Shown: positions 43,645-52,515 of the stretch, in pieces | Position numbering within the stretch: the first letter of the stretch is position 1 | Layout: each line of letters starts with the position of its first letter | NCBI RefSeq assembly: GCF_028471945.1 | Contig: NZ_CP110128.1 | Location: 2,592,501-2,656,500, forward strand | DNA from: Pseudomonas sp. WJP1 | GTDB lineage: Bacteria; Pseudomonadota; Gammaproteobacteria; Pseudomonadales; Pseudomonadaceae | Length of the DNA stretch: 64,000 nucleotides | Reading direction: 5' to 3' | Notes under the pieces: model-generated | Seen by the model: the letters and a program-made list of their open reading frames with translations, nothing else | The model's database searches: none | Told to the model about the DNA's origin: nothing | Program-made: the position numbers and the translations under genes

Positions 43645-44757
43645 ATGCAACGCATCGACCATCCACTGCCCTGGAGCCACCTGGGTACAGAGCGCACCCT
43701 CAGCGTATTCCGTTATGGCGCAGGGCCGCGCAAGGTCTATATCCAGGCCAGCCTGCACGCCGATGAACTGCCAGGCATGCGCACGGCCTGGGAGCTCAAG
43801 CAGCGCCTGGCCGAACTGGAAAGCCAGGGACAACTGCAAGGCCTGATCGAACTGGTGCCGGTGGCCAACCCCATCGGTCTCGACCAGCACCTGCAAGGCA
43901 GCCACATGGGCCGCTTCGAACTGGGCAGCGGCAAGAACTTCAACCGCTCGTTCGTCGAACTGAGCGCACCGGTGGCGCAGCGGGTGGGTGATCGTCTGGG
44001 CAGCGATGCCGAGGCCAACATCGCCTTGATTCGCCAGGCCATGGGCCAGGTGCTCGACGACCTGCCGGCCCCGGCGTCGCAACTGGAAGCGATGCACCGC
44101 CTGTTGCTACGCCACGCCTGCGACGCCGACATCACCCTCGACCTGCATTGCGACTTCGACGCGGCGATTCACCTCTACGCCTTGCCGCAACATTGGCCGC
44201 AGTGGCAATCGCTGGCGGCGCGCCTGAAAGCCGGGGTGGCTCTGCTGTGCGAAGATTCCGGCGGCAGTTCCTTCGACGAGTCTTGCTCTTCACCCTGGTT
44301 GCGCCTGGCCAGAGCTTTCCCTGAAGCGGCCATCCCACCGGCCAACCTGGCAACCACCCTGGAACTTGGCAGCATGGGCGACACCCGGGTCGATCAGGCG
44401 CAGGCCAATTGCGAGGCGATCCTGGGCTTTCTCGCCGAACAGGGTTTCATCAAGGGCACCTGGCCGGCGGCACCGGGCGAGTGCTGTGAGGGCATGCCCT
44501 TCGAAGGCACCCAATACCTGTTCGCACCGCATCACGGCGTGGTCAGCTTCCTGCGCGATGCCGGTGAGTGGGTGGAGCAGGGCGATGCGTTGTTTGAAGT
44601 GGTCGACCCGTTGAACGACAAGGTCACCACCGTGCGCGCGGGCACCAGTGGCGTGTTGTTTGCGATCGATCGTGGTCGCTATACGCAACCGGGCACCTGG
44701 CAGGCGAAAGTGGCCGGGCGCGAGCCGATTCGGGTTGGGAAGTTGATTAACGATTGA
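43645..44757 (+). CDS. Succinylglutamate desuccinylase/aspartoacylase family protein, AotO-like
   Basis: 370 aa. Zinc carboxypeptidase-like motifs: YIQASLHADELPGM (His and Glu ligands), VANPIGLDQ, FNRSFVEL, and DLHCDFDAAIHLY. A C-terminal biotinyl-like beta domain (LFAPHHGVVSFLRDAGEWVE) follows, as in AotO and related proteins. GGAG precedes ATG. In P. aeruginosa AotO sits in the aot arginine transport operon; here a homologue sits after an AotJ-like protein, but past a terminator. Substrate unknown. Confidence 0.82.
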   Translation: MQRIDHPLPWSHLGTERTLSVFRYGAGPRKVYIQASLHADELPGMRTAWELKQRLAELESQGQLQGLIELVPVANPIGLDQHLQGSHMGRFELGSGKNFNRSFVELSAPVAQRVGDRLGSDAEANIALIRQAMGQVLDDLPAPASQLEAMHRLLLRHACDADITLDLHCDFDAAIHLYALPQHWPQWQSLAARLKAGVALLCEDSGGSSFDESCSSPWLRLARAFPEAAIPPANLATTLELGSMGDTRVDQAQANCEAILGFLAEQGFIKGTWPAAPGECCEGMPFEGTQYLFAPHHGVVSFLRDAGEWVEQGDALFEVVDPLNDKVTTVRAGTSGVLFAIDRGRYTQPGTWQAKVAGREPIRVGKLIND

Positions 44758-44768
44758 GGAGGGGAGGT

Positions 44769-45386
44769 TCATTGCACTCCCCGTGATCGATGGATGGCTA
44801 AGGTGATGAGGTAGCGTTCTTCTGTGGGGTGTTTGTAGTCCATGAAGCGGCCAACCACCAGCATCAGTTGGTACTTGTCACCTGCTCGCCAGTAAGCTTT
44901 TTCGACGTTTTTTACACTTTGTAATTGGGCACGCCATTGCGGGGTGTCGGCGAACGAGGGGAAGTCCTTGACCCGGGTGGGTACCCAGCCAGCGTTGCGC
45001 CATTGCTCCTGCAGATCCAGCACGACCTTGAGGGTGTCGTCGAGTAGTAGCGGCTCGACTTGTGGGGACATGCGGACACCGTCAATCCGTTCATCGCGTC
45101 CAAAACCTACCGTGAAGAAACGGGCCAGCGGGGTCACAAAGCCAAACTCAGGATCTGCGAAGCGCAGACGGGCATCAGACTTGGGAACATTGAACCAAGA
45201 GTGCCCTGGTATGACTGGGTCGATTCTTGCGCTGGAGCGCTGGCGCATGGCCTCGTACGGCTCGCCAATCACGAGAGCGATTTCCGGCTCATCCGAAAGT
45301 TTTTGAATCGCCGCCAGCGTCAGGAGGGCGGCGACCGCCAGTGCCAACGCACCACGTCGCGAACCCACGCGTTGCAACAGGCTCAT
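44769..45386 (-). CDS. Membrane-anchored protein beside PAAR, function unknown
   Basis: 205 aa. A signal-anchor helix (~12-28) precedes a soluble domain (VIPGHSWFNVPKSDARLRFA, FFTVGFGRDERIDGVRMSPQ, YWRAGDKYQLMLVVGRFMDY). The start ATG overlaps a TGA of the frame described at 45383. Its position after a PAAR gene suggests a role in type VI secretion, such as immunity, chaperone or effector partner. I do not recognise the family. Confidence 0.6.
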   Translation of the reverse strand: MSLLQRVGSRRGALALAVAALLTLAAIQKLSDEPEIALVIGEPYEAMRQRSSARIDPVIPGHSWFNVPKSDARLRFADPEFGFVTPLARFFTVGFGRDERIDGVRMSPQVEPLLLDDTLKVVLDLQEQWRNAGWVPTRVKDFPSFADTPQWRAQLQSVKNVEKAYWRAGDKYQLMLVVGRFMDYKHPTEERYLITLAIHRSRGVQ

Positions 45387-45540
45387 CGCACGCCACCACC
45401 CAGGGCAATATCCCGAATCGACCGCTCAATCTGCTCGCTCTGGTCGCTGTGCAGCAGATCATCAAACTGCTTCGCTGCCCTCAGTACGAAGGCCATGCGC
45501 TGATTTATATCGGCCAGGTTGGCAAAGGGGGTGTTGCTGA
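45383..45540 (-). pseudogene. Apparent frameshifted 3' end of the PAAR gene
   Basis: In a frame other than that of the PAAR gene, the sequence reads SNTPFANLADINQRMAFVLR, then AAKQFDDLLHSDQSEQIE and RSIRDIALGGGVR, a natural-looking protein stretch that ends exactly at the next gene's start (ATGA). No ribosome site lies in front of its internal ATG (45496). It is best explained as the original C-terminus of the PAAR protein, cut off by a one-base change near 45520-45560, or by a sequencing error. A separate 37-aa gene is possible but less likely. Confidence 0.45.
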
Positions 45541-45918
45541 AACAGGTGCCCACGCTGGAGTGAAACTGGCTTGTCGCGGCGCGACCGGCGCGGCCGCCTG
45601 TGGAGGGGCACTCCTCGCCGGCGGCGGCGAGGCATCCTGTCTGGACACATAGGTAGCGGTGGTAAAAGAGGGGAGGAGCCCGGCCTTGCAGGGGCAGCTA
45701 CTGCGGCTGTCCAGCGAGCCCGCCATCAGTTTACCGTGACTGTCCATGAACGAGATGCCGCCGAGGATTTCGTAGGTTTCGTCGTTTTTGCCGCAGGAAA
45801 CCGGATCCCCTACGCGAGCATGGGCGAAGCCAAACATCAGGATGCGGGTATCGGTCTCCAGCACCTGGCCACCGCAAGTGGTCTTGTCACCCTTGCGAAT
45901 GAAATATCCGTCTGCCAT
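45505..45918 (-). CDS. PAAR-domain protein (type VI secretion tip)
   Basis: 137 aa. MADGYFIRKGDKTTCGGQVL, HARVGDPVSCGKNDETYEIL, ISFMDSHGKLMAGSLDSRSS and CPCKAG are PAAR-domain motifs, forming the sharp cone at the end of VgrG. An Ala/Pro/Gln-rich linker (~100-135) follows, ending abruptly at VSATPPLPTWPI. The reading frame appears to be broken near the end (see 45383-45540). No other type VI genes are in the window. Confidence 0.8.
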   Translation of the reverse strand: MADGYFIRKGDKTTCGGQVLETDTRILMFGFAHARVGDPVSCGKNDETYEILGGISFMDSHGKLMAGSLDSRSSCPCKAGLLPSFTTATYVSRQDASPPPARSAPPQAAAPVAPRQASFTPAWAPVSATPPLPTWPI

Positions 45919-46123
45919 TGCTTGAACTCCCTGTCTGATGACGATCAAATTGCCCCTGCTCCCGATGGAACGCAGGAGTGGCAAAGTGCCGCGCACAGAG
46001 TTCTATACGAAGCAGTCAGGGGTAAATCAGACGTTTCCTTGTCTGGTGTAGGCCGATTCCGCAATCGCTCCAACGAAGGTGCTAGGCTCTGTCCCGAACC
46101 CTGCGCACGGTGAAGGAAGGTTT

Positions 46124-46840
46124 ATGCTGAAGTTTCTCGCTCTGTTCACGCTGCTGGCATCCGCCGCTGTCCACGCTCAATCCCCCCTGCAAACCGACCT
46201 CCCACTCAAGTACCTGGAGCAGGCCAACCCCGACTCCCGCGAGCAGCCGCTGGTGATTTTTCTCCACGGCTACGGCAGTAACGAGCAGGATCTGTTCGGC
46301 ATCAAGGATGAGTTACCCAGGGAGTACAACTACCTGTCGGTGCGGGCGCCGATGGTGATGCAAGAGGGGAGTTACCAGTGGTTTCGCAAGAAAGGCGAGG
46401 GTGCCTACAACGGCGAGACCGATGATCTGAAGGCCAGCGGCCAGTTGTTGCTGGATTTTGTCGCACAGGCGGCGAAGAAATATCACACGCAACCGGAGAA
46501 GGTATTCCTGGTCGGATTCAGCCAGGGCGCGATCATGTCCTACGAAGTCGCCCTGCGTCATCCCGAGGCGGTGGGCGGGATTGCCGCGTTGAGCGGGCGG
46601 ATTCTGCCGGTGCTCCGGTCCGAGCTCAAGCCGGATGAAAAACGCCAGTCACTGGCGATTTTCATCGGCCATGGCACGGCAGACCAGCGCCTTCCCTTGA
46701 GCGATGGCACCGAGGCCAACAGCCTGCTGCAAAGCGTGTCGCTGGAACCCGAGTTCCACGCCTACCAGGGTGTCGGCCACAGCATCAGTGCCGAAGAACT
46801 GCAGGACTTGAGCGCCTGGCTGCAGCGCCGCAACCCCTGA
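46124..46840 (+). CDS. Exported carboxylesterase/phospholipase-type alpha/beta hydrolase
   Basis: 238 aa with a signal peptide ending at AVHA. Nucleophile Ser in GFSQGAIMSYE, acid in GHGTADQRLPLSDG, and His in GVGHSISAEEL; the oxyanion segment is FLHGYGSNEQDLFG. A strong AAGGAAGG site precedes the start. It belongs to the phospholipase/carboxylesterase group. Converges with the next gene. Confidence 0.86.
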   Translation: MLKFLALFTLLASAAVHAQSPLQTDLPLKYLEQANPDSREQPLVIFLHGYGSNEQDLFGIKDELPREYNYLSVRAPMVMQEGSYQWFRKKGEGAYNGETDDLKASGQLLLDFVAQAAKKYHTQPEKVFLVGFSQGAIMSYEVALRHPEAVGGIAALSGRILPVLRSELKPDEKRQSLAIFIGHGTADQRLPLSDGTEANSLLQSVSLEPEFHAYQGVGHSISAEELQDLSAWLQRRNP

Positions 46841-46843
46841 AGC

Positions 46844-47416
46844 TTATTTGCCGCTGACGATCTGCTTGATCAGGGTTTCGTGGGCCGCCATGTCGCCGGG
46901 GCGGGAAATGACCTGAATCACGGTCATATGGTTGCCCGATGCCGCCATCAACGTGGTGTTGAGGGTCATGCCGCCGCCCTGGGTGGCGGTGCTGTCGACC
47001 TGGCGCACACCCAGGCCTGTCGCCTTCAGGGTCAGGCTTTTTTCGCTAAGCTTGTTGTAGTCCGCCAGGGCCTTGTGTTGCGCCGCGTCGAAGTCGGCGG
47101 CGGTGCCGTCGAGAAATTCACCGTCGTTGTCCTTGACCTTGACGCCCTCGGGCAGGCTGTTTTGCGCGGCGATCACCACGGTCTTGGTGGTTTCGTTGGT
47201 GTACATGGTGCCGCTTGCGCCGGTGGGGCTGGCGGGCAACGGGTTGGCAATGAAACCCTTGGGCAGGGTGAAGGTGAACTTGCCATCGAGCATCGAGACT
47301 TTTTGACCCTGCACCGTCTCTTTGACAGGGGCCTTGGCCGCCTGCACATTCAAAGCCCCCAGGCTGGCAGCCGCTGCCAGCAACAGGACAACGGCTTTTT
47401 TACTCAACAGTGACAT
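46844..47416 (-). CDS. Exported protein of unknown function (DcrB-like?)
   Basis: 190 aa from ATG 47416, with a signal peptide ending at NVQA. The mature part (GKFTFTLPKGFIANPLPASP, TVVIAAQNSLPEGVKV, GLGVRQVDSTATQGGGMTLN, MTVIQVISRPGD) resembles small periplasmic proteins of the DcrB type. No catalytic motif is seen. Family assignment uncertain. Confidence 0.6.
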   Translation of the reverse strand: MSLLSKKAVVLLLAAAASLGALNVQAAKAPVKETVQGQKVSMLDGKFTFTLPKGFIANPLPASPTGASGTMYTNETTKTVVIAAQNSLPEGVKVKDNDGEFLDGTAADFDAAQHKALADYNKLSEKSLTLKATGLGVRQVDSTATQGGGMTLNTTLMAASGNHMTVIQVISRPGDMAAHETLIKQIVSGK

Positions 47417-47518
47417 TCGAAAAACTCCAGGGATGGTCGCGCGGTGGGGGGCGATCATCCCATGGGGGCTGTGAGATGTTCCAGCATGGGCTAACGGACG
47501 GTCGTTGAAGCTTCGGTA

Positions 47519-47788
47519 TCAGGGGTATTCCTGCCTGGCATGTAACACGCTCAGGATCTGGATTTGATCCGTCACCCGATAGACCACCAGGTAATTGGGA
47601 TGCACAACAATTTCTCGCGTACCGGTAAGTCGGCCACATCGATAGAGATAGGGATGTTCGGGGAGAGCTGATGTAGCCGTTTCAATGGCCTGGTTGAGCG
47701 CCAGAGCCGCTACGAGATTACGGTCACCAATGTAATTGAGGATTTGCAACAGATCGGATCGTGCCTCGGGACGCCACTCAACCCGCAT
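47519..47788 (-). CDS. RelE/ParE-family toxin
   Basis: 89 aa. WRPEARSDLLQILNYIGDRN and REIVVHPNYLVVYRVTDQIQ are the typical RelE/ParE strand-helix pattern, with a C-terminal LHARQEYP. It overlaps the upstream antitoxin gene by 11 bases, the usual antitoxin-first arrangement. Toxins of this fold cut mRNA on the ribosome or inhibit gyrase; which applies is not clear from sequence. Confidence 0.87.
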   Translation of the reverse strand: MRVEWRPEARSDLLQILNYIGDRNLVAALALNQAIETATSALPEHPYLYRCGRLTGTREIVVHPNYLVVYRVTDQIQILSVLHARQEYP

Positions 47789-47969
47789 CGCGCTTGTTGC
47801 GCTTTGACTCCAGGAGGGCTCGCATTTCAGCCATCACTTGATCATGCGGGATGCTTGGGCGCGGATCATCCAGGGATGCCTGTACCTTGGCACGGAACCA
47901 GCGGTCGTAGCGGGTAGCCTGCTCTGCGGTTTCAAATTCTGAAACTATGGAGGAAAATCGGACGTTCAT
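47778..47969 (-). CDS. Antitoxin of the RelE/ParE pair
   Basis: 63 aa from ATG 47969, with GGAG before it. It reads MNVRFSSIVSEFETAEQATR, then YDRWFRAKVQASLDDPRPSI, and ends in a basic tail. The size, order and overlap with the toxin support the call. A longer frame upstream has poor codon use and no ribosome site, so I rejected it. Confidence 0.82.
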   Translation of the reverse strand: MNVRFSSIVSEFETAEQATRYDRWFRAKVQASLDDPRPSIPHDQVMAEMRALLESKRNKRDAG

Positions 47970-48266
47970 GGTGATCTCCGCGATCGATGCCTGCAGTTTA
48001 ATGGGTATATGGCTCGTTGTCGTCTTTGTCTGGATGAAGTACATCCCCTCAAAGAACGGGTGTTCACTCCATCGACAAATCGTAATCACCTGGCGTCCGA
48101 CGGCCAACCGGAAAAACATGTAGGACATATGCTGGATTTTTTGATTTTCGTCGCCTCGTGTGGGATCTCAAAAAACCAGTAGCCGATACCCTGTGGTGAC
48201 GGCGGGTCACCACAGGAGGGGCGCGCTCATACCTCCAGTTCCTTACCTCCGAATGTCGGGAACGGC
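47970..48266. other. Promoter region of the toxin-antitoxin pair with a hairpin
   Basis: It holds the likely promoter of the pair and, at 48190-48216, CCTGTGGTGAC and GTCACCACAGG (11-bp perfect stem, 5-base loop) near the end of the GST gene. No T-run follows. Confidence 0.55.
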
Positions 48267-48941
48267 TTACTGGGCCTGGTTCTGCGGGAACAGGCTGCGG
48301 CGGGTTTCTTCGTCGAATTCGGCCTTGAGCACAAGCTTCTCTTTCAGGCCAAGAGCACGCTGGGCTGCTGGACGAGCGCTGATTTCATCGAACAGGCGCT
48401 TGACGTTCGGGGAGGCCGCCAAGCCGTTTTCGCCGAGGATGTAGGGTGCGTAGTTGGCCCAGCCCCAGAGGGCCATGTCGGCGATGCTGTAGCTGTCGCC
48501 AGCCAGGTATTGATGGTCGGCCAGGCGCTGGTCGAGCACGCGATAGTGGCGTTCGACTTCCTTGAGATAGCGATTTTTCGCGTAGGGCAGGTCTTCCGGC
48601 GCGTGATGCAGGAAATGCACGGCTTGCCCTGAGAACGGTGACAGGCCGGTGGCGATGAACATCAGCCACGACAGCAGTTCGGCGTTGCCGGCAGCGCTGT
48701 CGGGCAGGAAACGCTGATGCTTTTGTGCCAGGTGCAGCAGGATGGCCTGGGAGTCGAAAACCGTCGCGTCGCCATCGACCAGGGCTGGTACCTTGGCGTT
48801 CGGGTTGATCGCGAGGAAGGCTGGCAGGTGTTGCTCGCCCTTGAACGTGTCGACGCCGATCAACTCATAGGGCGTTTGCAGTTCTTCGAGCAGCAGGGCG
48901 ACTTTCATCGGGTTCGGCGAAGGATGGAAAAAGAATTTCAT
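48267..48941 (-). CDS. Glutathione S-transferase
   Basis: 224 aa. N-terminal thioredoxin-like domain (FFFHPSPNPMKVALLLEELQ, NPNAKVPALVDGDATVFDSQ with the glutathione-binding VPAL and DSQ), then an all-helical domain (YLAGDSYSIADMALWGW). Ser9 is in the place of the catalytic Ser of Ure2p-like/YfcG groups. The ATG at 48941 is the only start that gives a proper N-terminus. Confidence 0.9.
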   Translation of the reverse strand: MKFFFHPSPNPMKVALLLEELQTPYELIGVDTFKGEQHLPAFLAINPNAKVPALVDGDATVFDSQAILLHLAQKHQRFLPDSAAGNAELLSWLMFIATGLSPFSGQAVHFLHHAPEDLPYAKNRYLKEVERHYRVLDQRLADHQYLAGDSYSIADMALWGWANYAPYILGENGLAASPNVKRLFDEISARPAAQRALGLKEKLVLKAEFDEETRRSLFPQNQAQ

Positions 48942-49024
48942 GGTGTAGGCCTCAGTCGGGATTGGTTTGGAACTGAGGCTGATGGTGGGGCAAACCTGTT
49001 CGATTGACGTACGAGGATGTTGCG

Positions 49025-49813
49025 CTACTCGTTCGAAATTGTTGAACGTGTTGCCACAGCAGCGGGTTTTGCCAGCAACCGCCGGGTGACACCGAGCATG
49101 GCCACCGAGACTGCGACGCCAACACCGAAACCCAGCATGCCCATGCTGGGCAAGGTCAGCGTCACGACCAGGCAGAAGGCGGAAAATGAATACATCCCGG
49201 TGGCCGTCGCCCGCAGTAACGCGGCGGTGAACGCTGGGCCCCGGGTTTGCTGGGAGAACACCGCCATCACACTGCCAAGCACCGGGAACACGGCGAGCAG
49301 GCCGCTCCAGCGGTCGCCGACGGTGCTGGCGAGCCAGGTGACGGCCAGGGTCAGCAAGGCGCCGGCAACCATTCGCAGCAGCAATTTGTCGGACTTGGGC
49401 GCCGGCCCTGAAACGATCGGCTGCACTGCCGGGAACAAGTGCGGCGCGGCCAGCAGCGCAGTGGCGGCGGCAATCACCGAGAGCGGCAGCGACGGCGGGA
49501 GCAACGACAGGACCACGGCAACCAGAGCCCATACCAGTAGCGAGATTGTCAGTGCCAGCGGCCATTTTGCCCGTTGCGCGACCTGCGCATAGGTCACGCA
49601 GAAGGCAATCATCGCGAACATCGCCGACAGCGCTGCCATGGCCGACTGGGCGGCGAACGCCTGGCCTTGTTCGATGGCGAGGAACAACAGAATAGGCCCG
49701 ACCACCACCGGCAACCCCGACAACCAACCCGCCACGCTTGGTCCCCAACGTTTACCAGCCAGGGAGATCAGCAGCAGAAAGCCTGGAATGACCAGCAGTT
49801 TGAGCATCAACAC
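49025..49813 (-). CDS. Integral membrane protein, about 8 TM helices
   Basis: 262 aa. The whole chain is hydrophobic, with likely TM segments such as LLVIPGFLLLISLA, WLSGLPVVVGPILLFLAIE, LALTISLLVWALVAVVLSLL and MLGFGVGVAVSVAMLGVT. I do not know the family function. GGAG spaced about 8 bases before GTG 49813 favours that start; ATG 49807 is the alternative. Confidence 0.65.
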   Translation of the reverse strand: MLMLKLLVIPGFLLLISLAGKRWGPSVAGWLSGLPVVVGPILLFLAIEQGQAFAAQSAMAALSAMFAMIAFCVTYAQVAQRAKWPLALTISLLVWALVAVVLSLLPPSLPLSVIAAATALLAAPHLFPAVQPIVSGPAPKSDKLLLRMVAGALLTLAVTWLASTVGDRWSGLLAVFPVLGSVMAVFSQQTRGPAFTAALLRATATGMYSFSAFCLVVTLTLPSMGMLGFGVGVAVSVAMLGVTRRLLAKPAAVATRSTISNE

Positions 49814-49925
49814 GCGCACTTCTCCGACCTGTGTGTGGCCGCAACGTTAGCATTTTGCGAGGTGATTTGCTCTAAAACTGATCGTGGTTTGTATACAAAA
49901 TGCCGAGGGTATCAATACTGGGCCA

Positions 49926-50819
49926 TCAGTGGGTAAACGCCTGCACCACAAAATCAATGAACGCCCGGGTCTTGGCCGGCATCAGCGTGCGGCTCGGGTA
50001 GTACAGCGAAATCGCCCCGGCATCGCCCTGCCAATCGGGCAACAAGTGCACCAGTTCACCGCGCTGGATGTTCGGTTGCACATCGGACAGCACCAGCAGC
50101 GTCACGCCCAATCCCAGCATGGCCGCTTCGCGCATGGCGGCGGGGTCGTTGAGTACGATGCTTTCGTTGAGGCTGGCGGGCATTTCATGGCCGGCGCCAT
50201 CGCGCATGAGCCATTGCCGGATCCGCCCGGTGCGGCTGCCGCGCATCACGATCCCGGTGTGCCGGGCCAGGTCCGCCGGGGTGGCGGGCAGGCTGCGTTG
50301 CGCCAGATACGCCGGTGAGGCGACGGCCACCACGGGGGCGGGTGCCAGGGTTCGGGAGACGACGCCCGGAGTCAACTCGAAGCCACCGCCGATGGCGGCG
50401 TCGTAACCTTCGGCGATCAAGTCCACGGCACGGTTTTCGAAATGCCATTCCGGGCGTATCAGCGGGTAGCGCGCCAGAAACGCCGGCAGCAGTGGCAGGA
50501 TATGGCCGATGCCGAACGTCGGCGCCAGGCTGACCTTGAGCACGCCTGCCGGCTCGCCCCGATCGGTAGTGACCGCGTTGATCGCCGCTTGCAGCGCCTC
50601 CAGGTTGCCGCCGATGCTGGCCAGGAACCGTTCCCCGGCTTCGGTCAGGGACAGTTTGCGGGTCGAGCGCTGGAACAGGCGAACGCCGATGTTGCGCTCC
50701 AGTATGGCCACGTTGCGGCTCACGGCGGCGGGGGTGAGCGCGAGCAAGCGGGCGGCTGCCGAGAAGCTTCCGGTTTCGGCACTGCGCACAAAGGATTCGA
50801 GATTGGCGAGGGTTTCCAT
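49926..50819 (-). CDS. LysR-family transcription regulator
   Basis: 297 aa. N-terminal helix-turn-helix METLANLESFVRSAETGSFS...RLLALTPAAVSRNVAILERN, then a periplasmic-binding-type effector domain. Divergent from the SDR and reductase genes, which it may control. Related in pattern to CrgA/AaeR-like LysR types. Confidence 0.9.
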   Translation of the reverse strand: METLANLESFVRSAETGSFSAAARLLALTPAAVSRNVAILERNIGVRLFQRSTRKLSLTEAGERFLASIGGNLEALQAAINAVTTDRGEPAGVLKVSLAPTFGIGHILPLLPAFLARYPLIRPEWHFENRAVDLIAEGYDAAIGGGFELTPGVVSRTLAPAPVVAVASPAYLAQRSLPATPADLARHTGIVMRGSRTGRIRQWLMRDGAGHEMPASLNESIVLNDPAAMREAAMLGLGVTLLVLSDVQPNIQRGELVHLLPDWQGDAGAISLYYPSRTLMPAKTRAFIDFVVQAFTH

Positions 50820-50933
50820 AAAGCAACACCTGATAGCAATGCTTGAAAATCATTCAAGGCATTACCGGCTAATCACGCCCTAATGGCAAGCGCAGTATTC
50901 ACTCCATTCCCAACCCCCCGGAGTGAAACAGCA

Positions 50934-51683
50934 ATGACAACCCGACTTCCACTTGAAGGAAAAACCGCGCTGGTCACCGGCGGCTCCCGTTCCATCGGTG
51001 CGGCGATCGCCAAGCGTCTGGCAGCCGATGGCGCCAACGTAGTACTCACCTTCAGCGCATCGCCGGCCAAAGCGTTTGAGGTGGTGCAGGCCATCGAAGG
51101 CGCTGGCGGCCGTGCCCTGGCGATCGCAGCCGATGCCGGTGATCCGCAGGCGGTGCGGGGCGCGGTGACGCGTACCGTCGAGGCGTTCGGCAGCCTCGAC
51201 ATACTGGTCAACAACGCCGGTATCGCCCTTGGGGGACCGATCGAGGACATCAGTTTCGACGACTACCAACGCATGATCGCGGTCAATGTCACCGGCGTGT
51301 TTGTCGCCACCCAGGAGGCGGCGCGCACCATGAAAGCAGGCGGGCGGATCATCCATATCGGCTCGTCGATGACCCATTACGCCGCGTTCCCGACCGCATC
51401 GCTCTACACCCTGACCAAAGGTGCCATCGCCGGGTTCAACCGCAGCCTGGCCCGCGATCTCGGACCCAGGGGCATCACGGTCAACACCGTACACCCAGGC
51501 CCGACCGACACCGACATGAACCCCGATGGCGGTCCGGTCAGCGAAATCGTCGGCCCCGGCATCGCCATTGGCCGTTATGGAAAGCCCGAGGACATTGCCA
51601 GTGTCGTGGCCTTCCTTTCCAGCCCAGAGGCGGCGTTCGTTACCGCTGCCGACATCATCGCCGACGGTGGTTTCACCGCCTGA
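50934..51683 (+). CDS. Short-chain dehydrogenase/reductase
   Basis: 249 aa. NAD(P)-binding TGGSRSIG, NNAG at ~88, catalytic Ser in IGSSMTHY, and YTLTKGA with Tyr and Lys of the YxxxK motif; the end ITVNTVHPGPTDTDM is typical. GGAGTGA precedes ATG 50934. Substrate unknown. Likely in one unit with the next gene (24 bases) and controlled by the divergent LysR. Confidence 0.9.
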   Translation: MTTRLPLEGKTALVTGGSRSIGAAIAKRLAADGANVVLTFSASPAKAFEVVQAIEGAGGRALAIAADAGDPQAVRGAVTRTVEAFGSLDILVNNAGIALGGPIEDISFDDYQRMIAVNVTGVFVATQEAARTMKAGGRIIHIGSSMTHYAAFPTASLYTLTKGAIAGFNRSLARDLGPRGITVNTVHPGPTDTDMNPDGGPVSEIVGPGIAIGRYGKPEDIASVVAFLSSPEAAFVTAADIIADGGFTA

Positions 51684-51707
51684 TCAACTCATTGCGAGGA
51701 ACGTCTC

Positions 51708-52310
51708 ATGAGCACAATTGGAATCATCGGCGCCGGCGCCATCGGTGCAGCCTTTGCCCGGGCACTGTCGCGTCAAGGCATTGAAGTGGTCATCGCCAAC
51801 AGTCGCGGCCCCGGAAGCCTGGCCGCGTTGGTGGCAGAGCTCGGGCCAACCGCCCGCGCCGGTACCCGCGAAGAAGCGGCGGCGCAGCCCATCGTGCTGG
51901 TGGCGGTGAACTGGTCGAAGTTGCCGACGGCACTGGCCGGCCTGCCGGATTTTGCCGGGCGGATCGTGATCGATGCCAACAACTCGATCGAAGCGCCGGC
52001 GTTCAAGGCAGTGGACCTGCACGGACGCATGTCCAGTGAGGTGTTTACCGAATGGGTGCCGGGTGCGCGGGTGGTCAAGGCGTTCAATCACCTTCAGGCG
52101 CACTTGCTGGAAAGCGACCCGACTGCGGAAGGTGGGCGGAGGGTGCTGTTTTTCTCGGGCGACGATGCCGAGGCGAGGGCGCAAGTGGCGGTGTTGATCG
52201 AACGGCTGGGGTTCTTCGGGATCGATCTTGGGGCGTTGAGCGTCGGTGCGCGGCTGGTGCAGTTTCCGGGCGGACCGCTGCCAGCATTGAATCTGGTGAA
52301 GTTCGCCTGA
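51708..52310 (+). CDS. NADPH-dependent F420 reductase-like oxidoreductase
   Basis: 200 aa. N-terminal GIIGAGAIGAAFARAL is a GxGxxG Rossmann motif, with NSRGPGSLAALVAELG next and PIVLVAVNWSKLPTALAGLP later. It looks like the NADPH-binding domain of F420 reductase-like proteins, which in Pseudomonas act with NADP and unknown substrates. It follows the SDR gene closely. Confidence 0.8.
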   Translation: MSTIGIIGAGAIGAAFARALSRQGIEVVIANSRGPGSLAALVAELGPTARAGTREEAAAQPIVLVAVNWSKLPTALAGLPDFAGRIVIDANNSIEAPAFKAVDLHGRMSSEVFTEWVPGARVVKAFNHLQAHLLESDPTAEGGRRVLFFSGDDAEARAQVAVLIERLGFFGIDLGALSVGARLVQFPGGPLPALNLVKFA

Positions 52311-52320
52311 CGCGGCACTG

Positions 52321-52420
52321 TGTAGGAGCGAGCCTGCTCGCGATGAACGTCCAGCCAACGCGATCATTCAGACGGCGCGCGTCATCGTTGACGTCCATCG
52401 CGAGCAGGCTCGCTCCTACA
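52321..52420. repeat. REP-type inverted pair, 25-bp perfect arms
   Basis: Arms 52321-52345 and 52396-52420 are TGTAGGAGCGAGCCTGCTCG plus CGATG and its exact reverse complement. This is the second REP type of the window, with AGCCTGCTCGCG in place of AGGCTTGCCGGCG. Confidence 0.9.
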
Positions 52421-52433
52421 CGGAAACGAGAAA

Positions 52434-52466
52434 ACCCGGTGTAACCGAAGTTACACCGGGTGTTTT
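52434..52466. terminator. Bidirectional terminator between convergent genes
   Basis: ACCCGGTGTAAC - CGAA - GTTACACCGGGT, 12-bp perfect stem with a tetraloop, flanked by AAAAC on one side and GTTTTT on the other. It ends both the reductase transcript and the thiolase transcript. Confidence 0.93.
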
Positions 52467-52515
52467 TCCAGGCTGCGCGGCTCTTCGTGGGTCCCCGCGC
52501 AGTCTGTTGAACGCT

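Noticed and set aside
47970..48128. Longer N-terminus for the antitoxin
   Set aside because: The extra residues have poor codon use, and ATG 47969 has a proper ribosome site.
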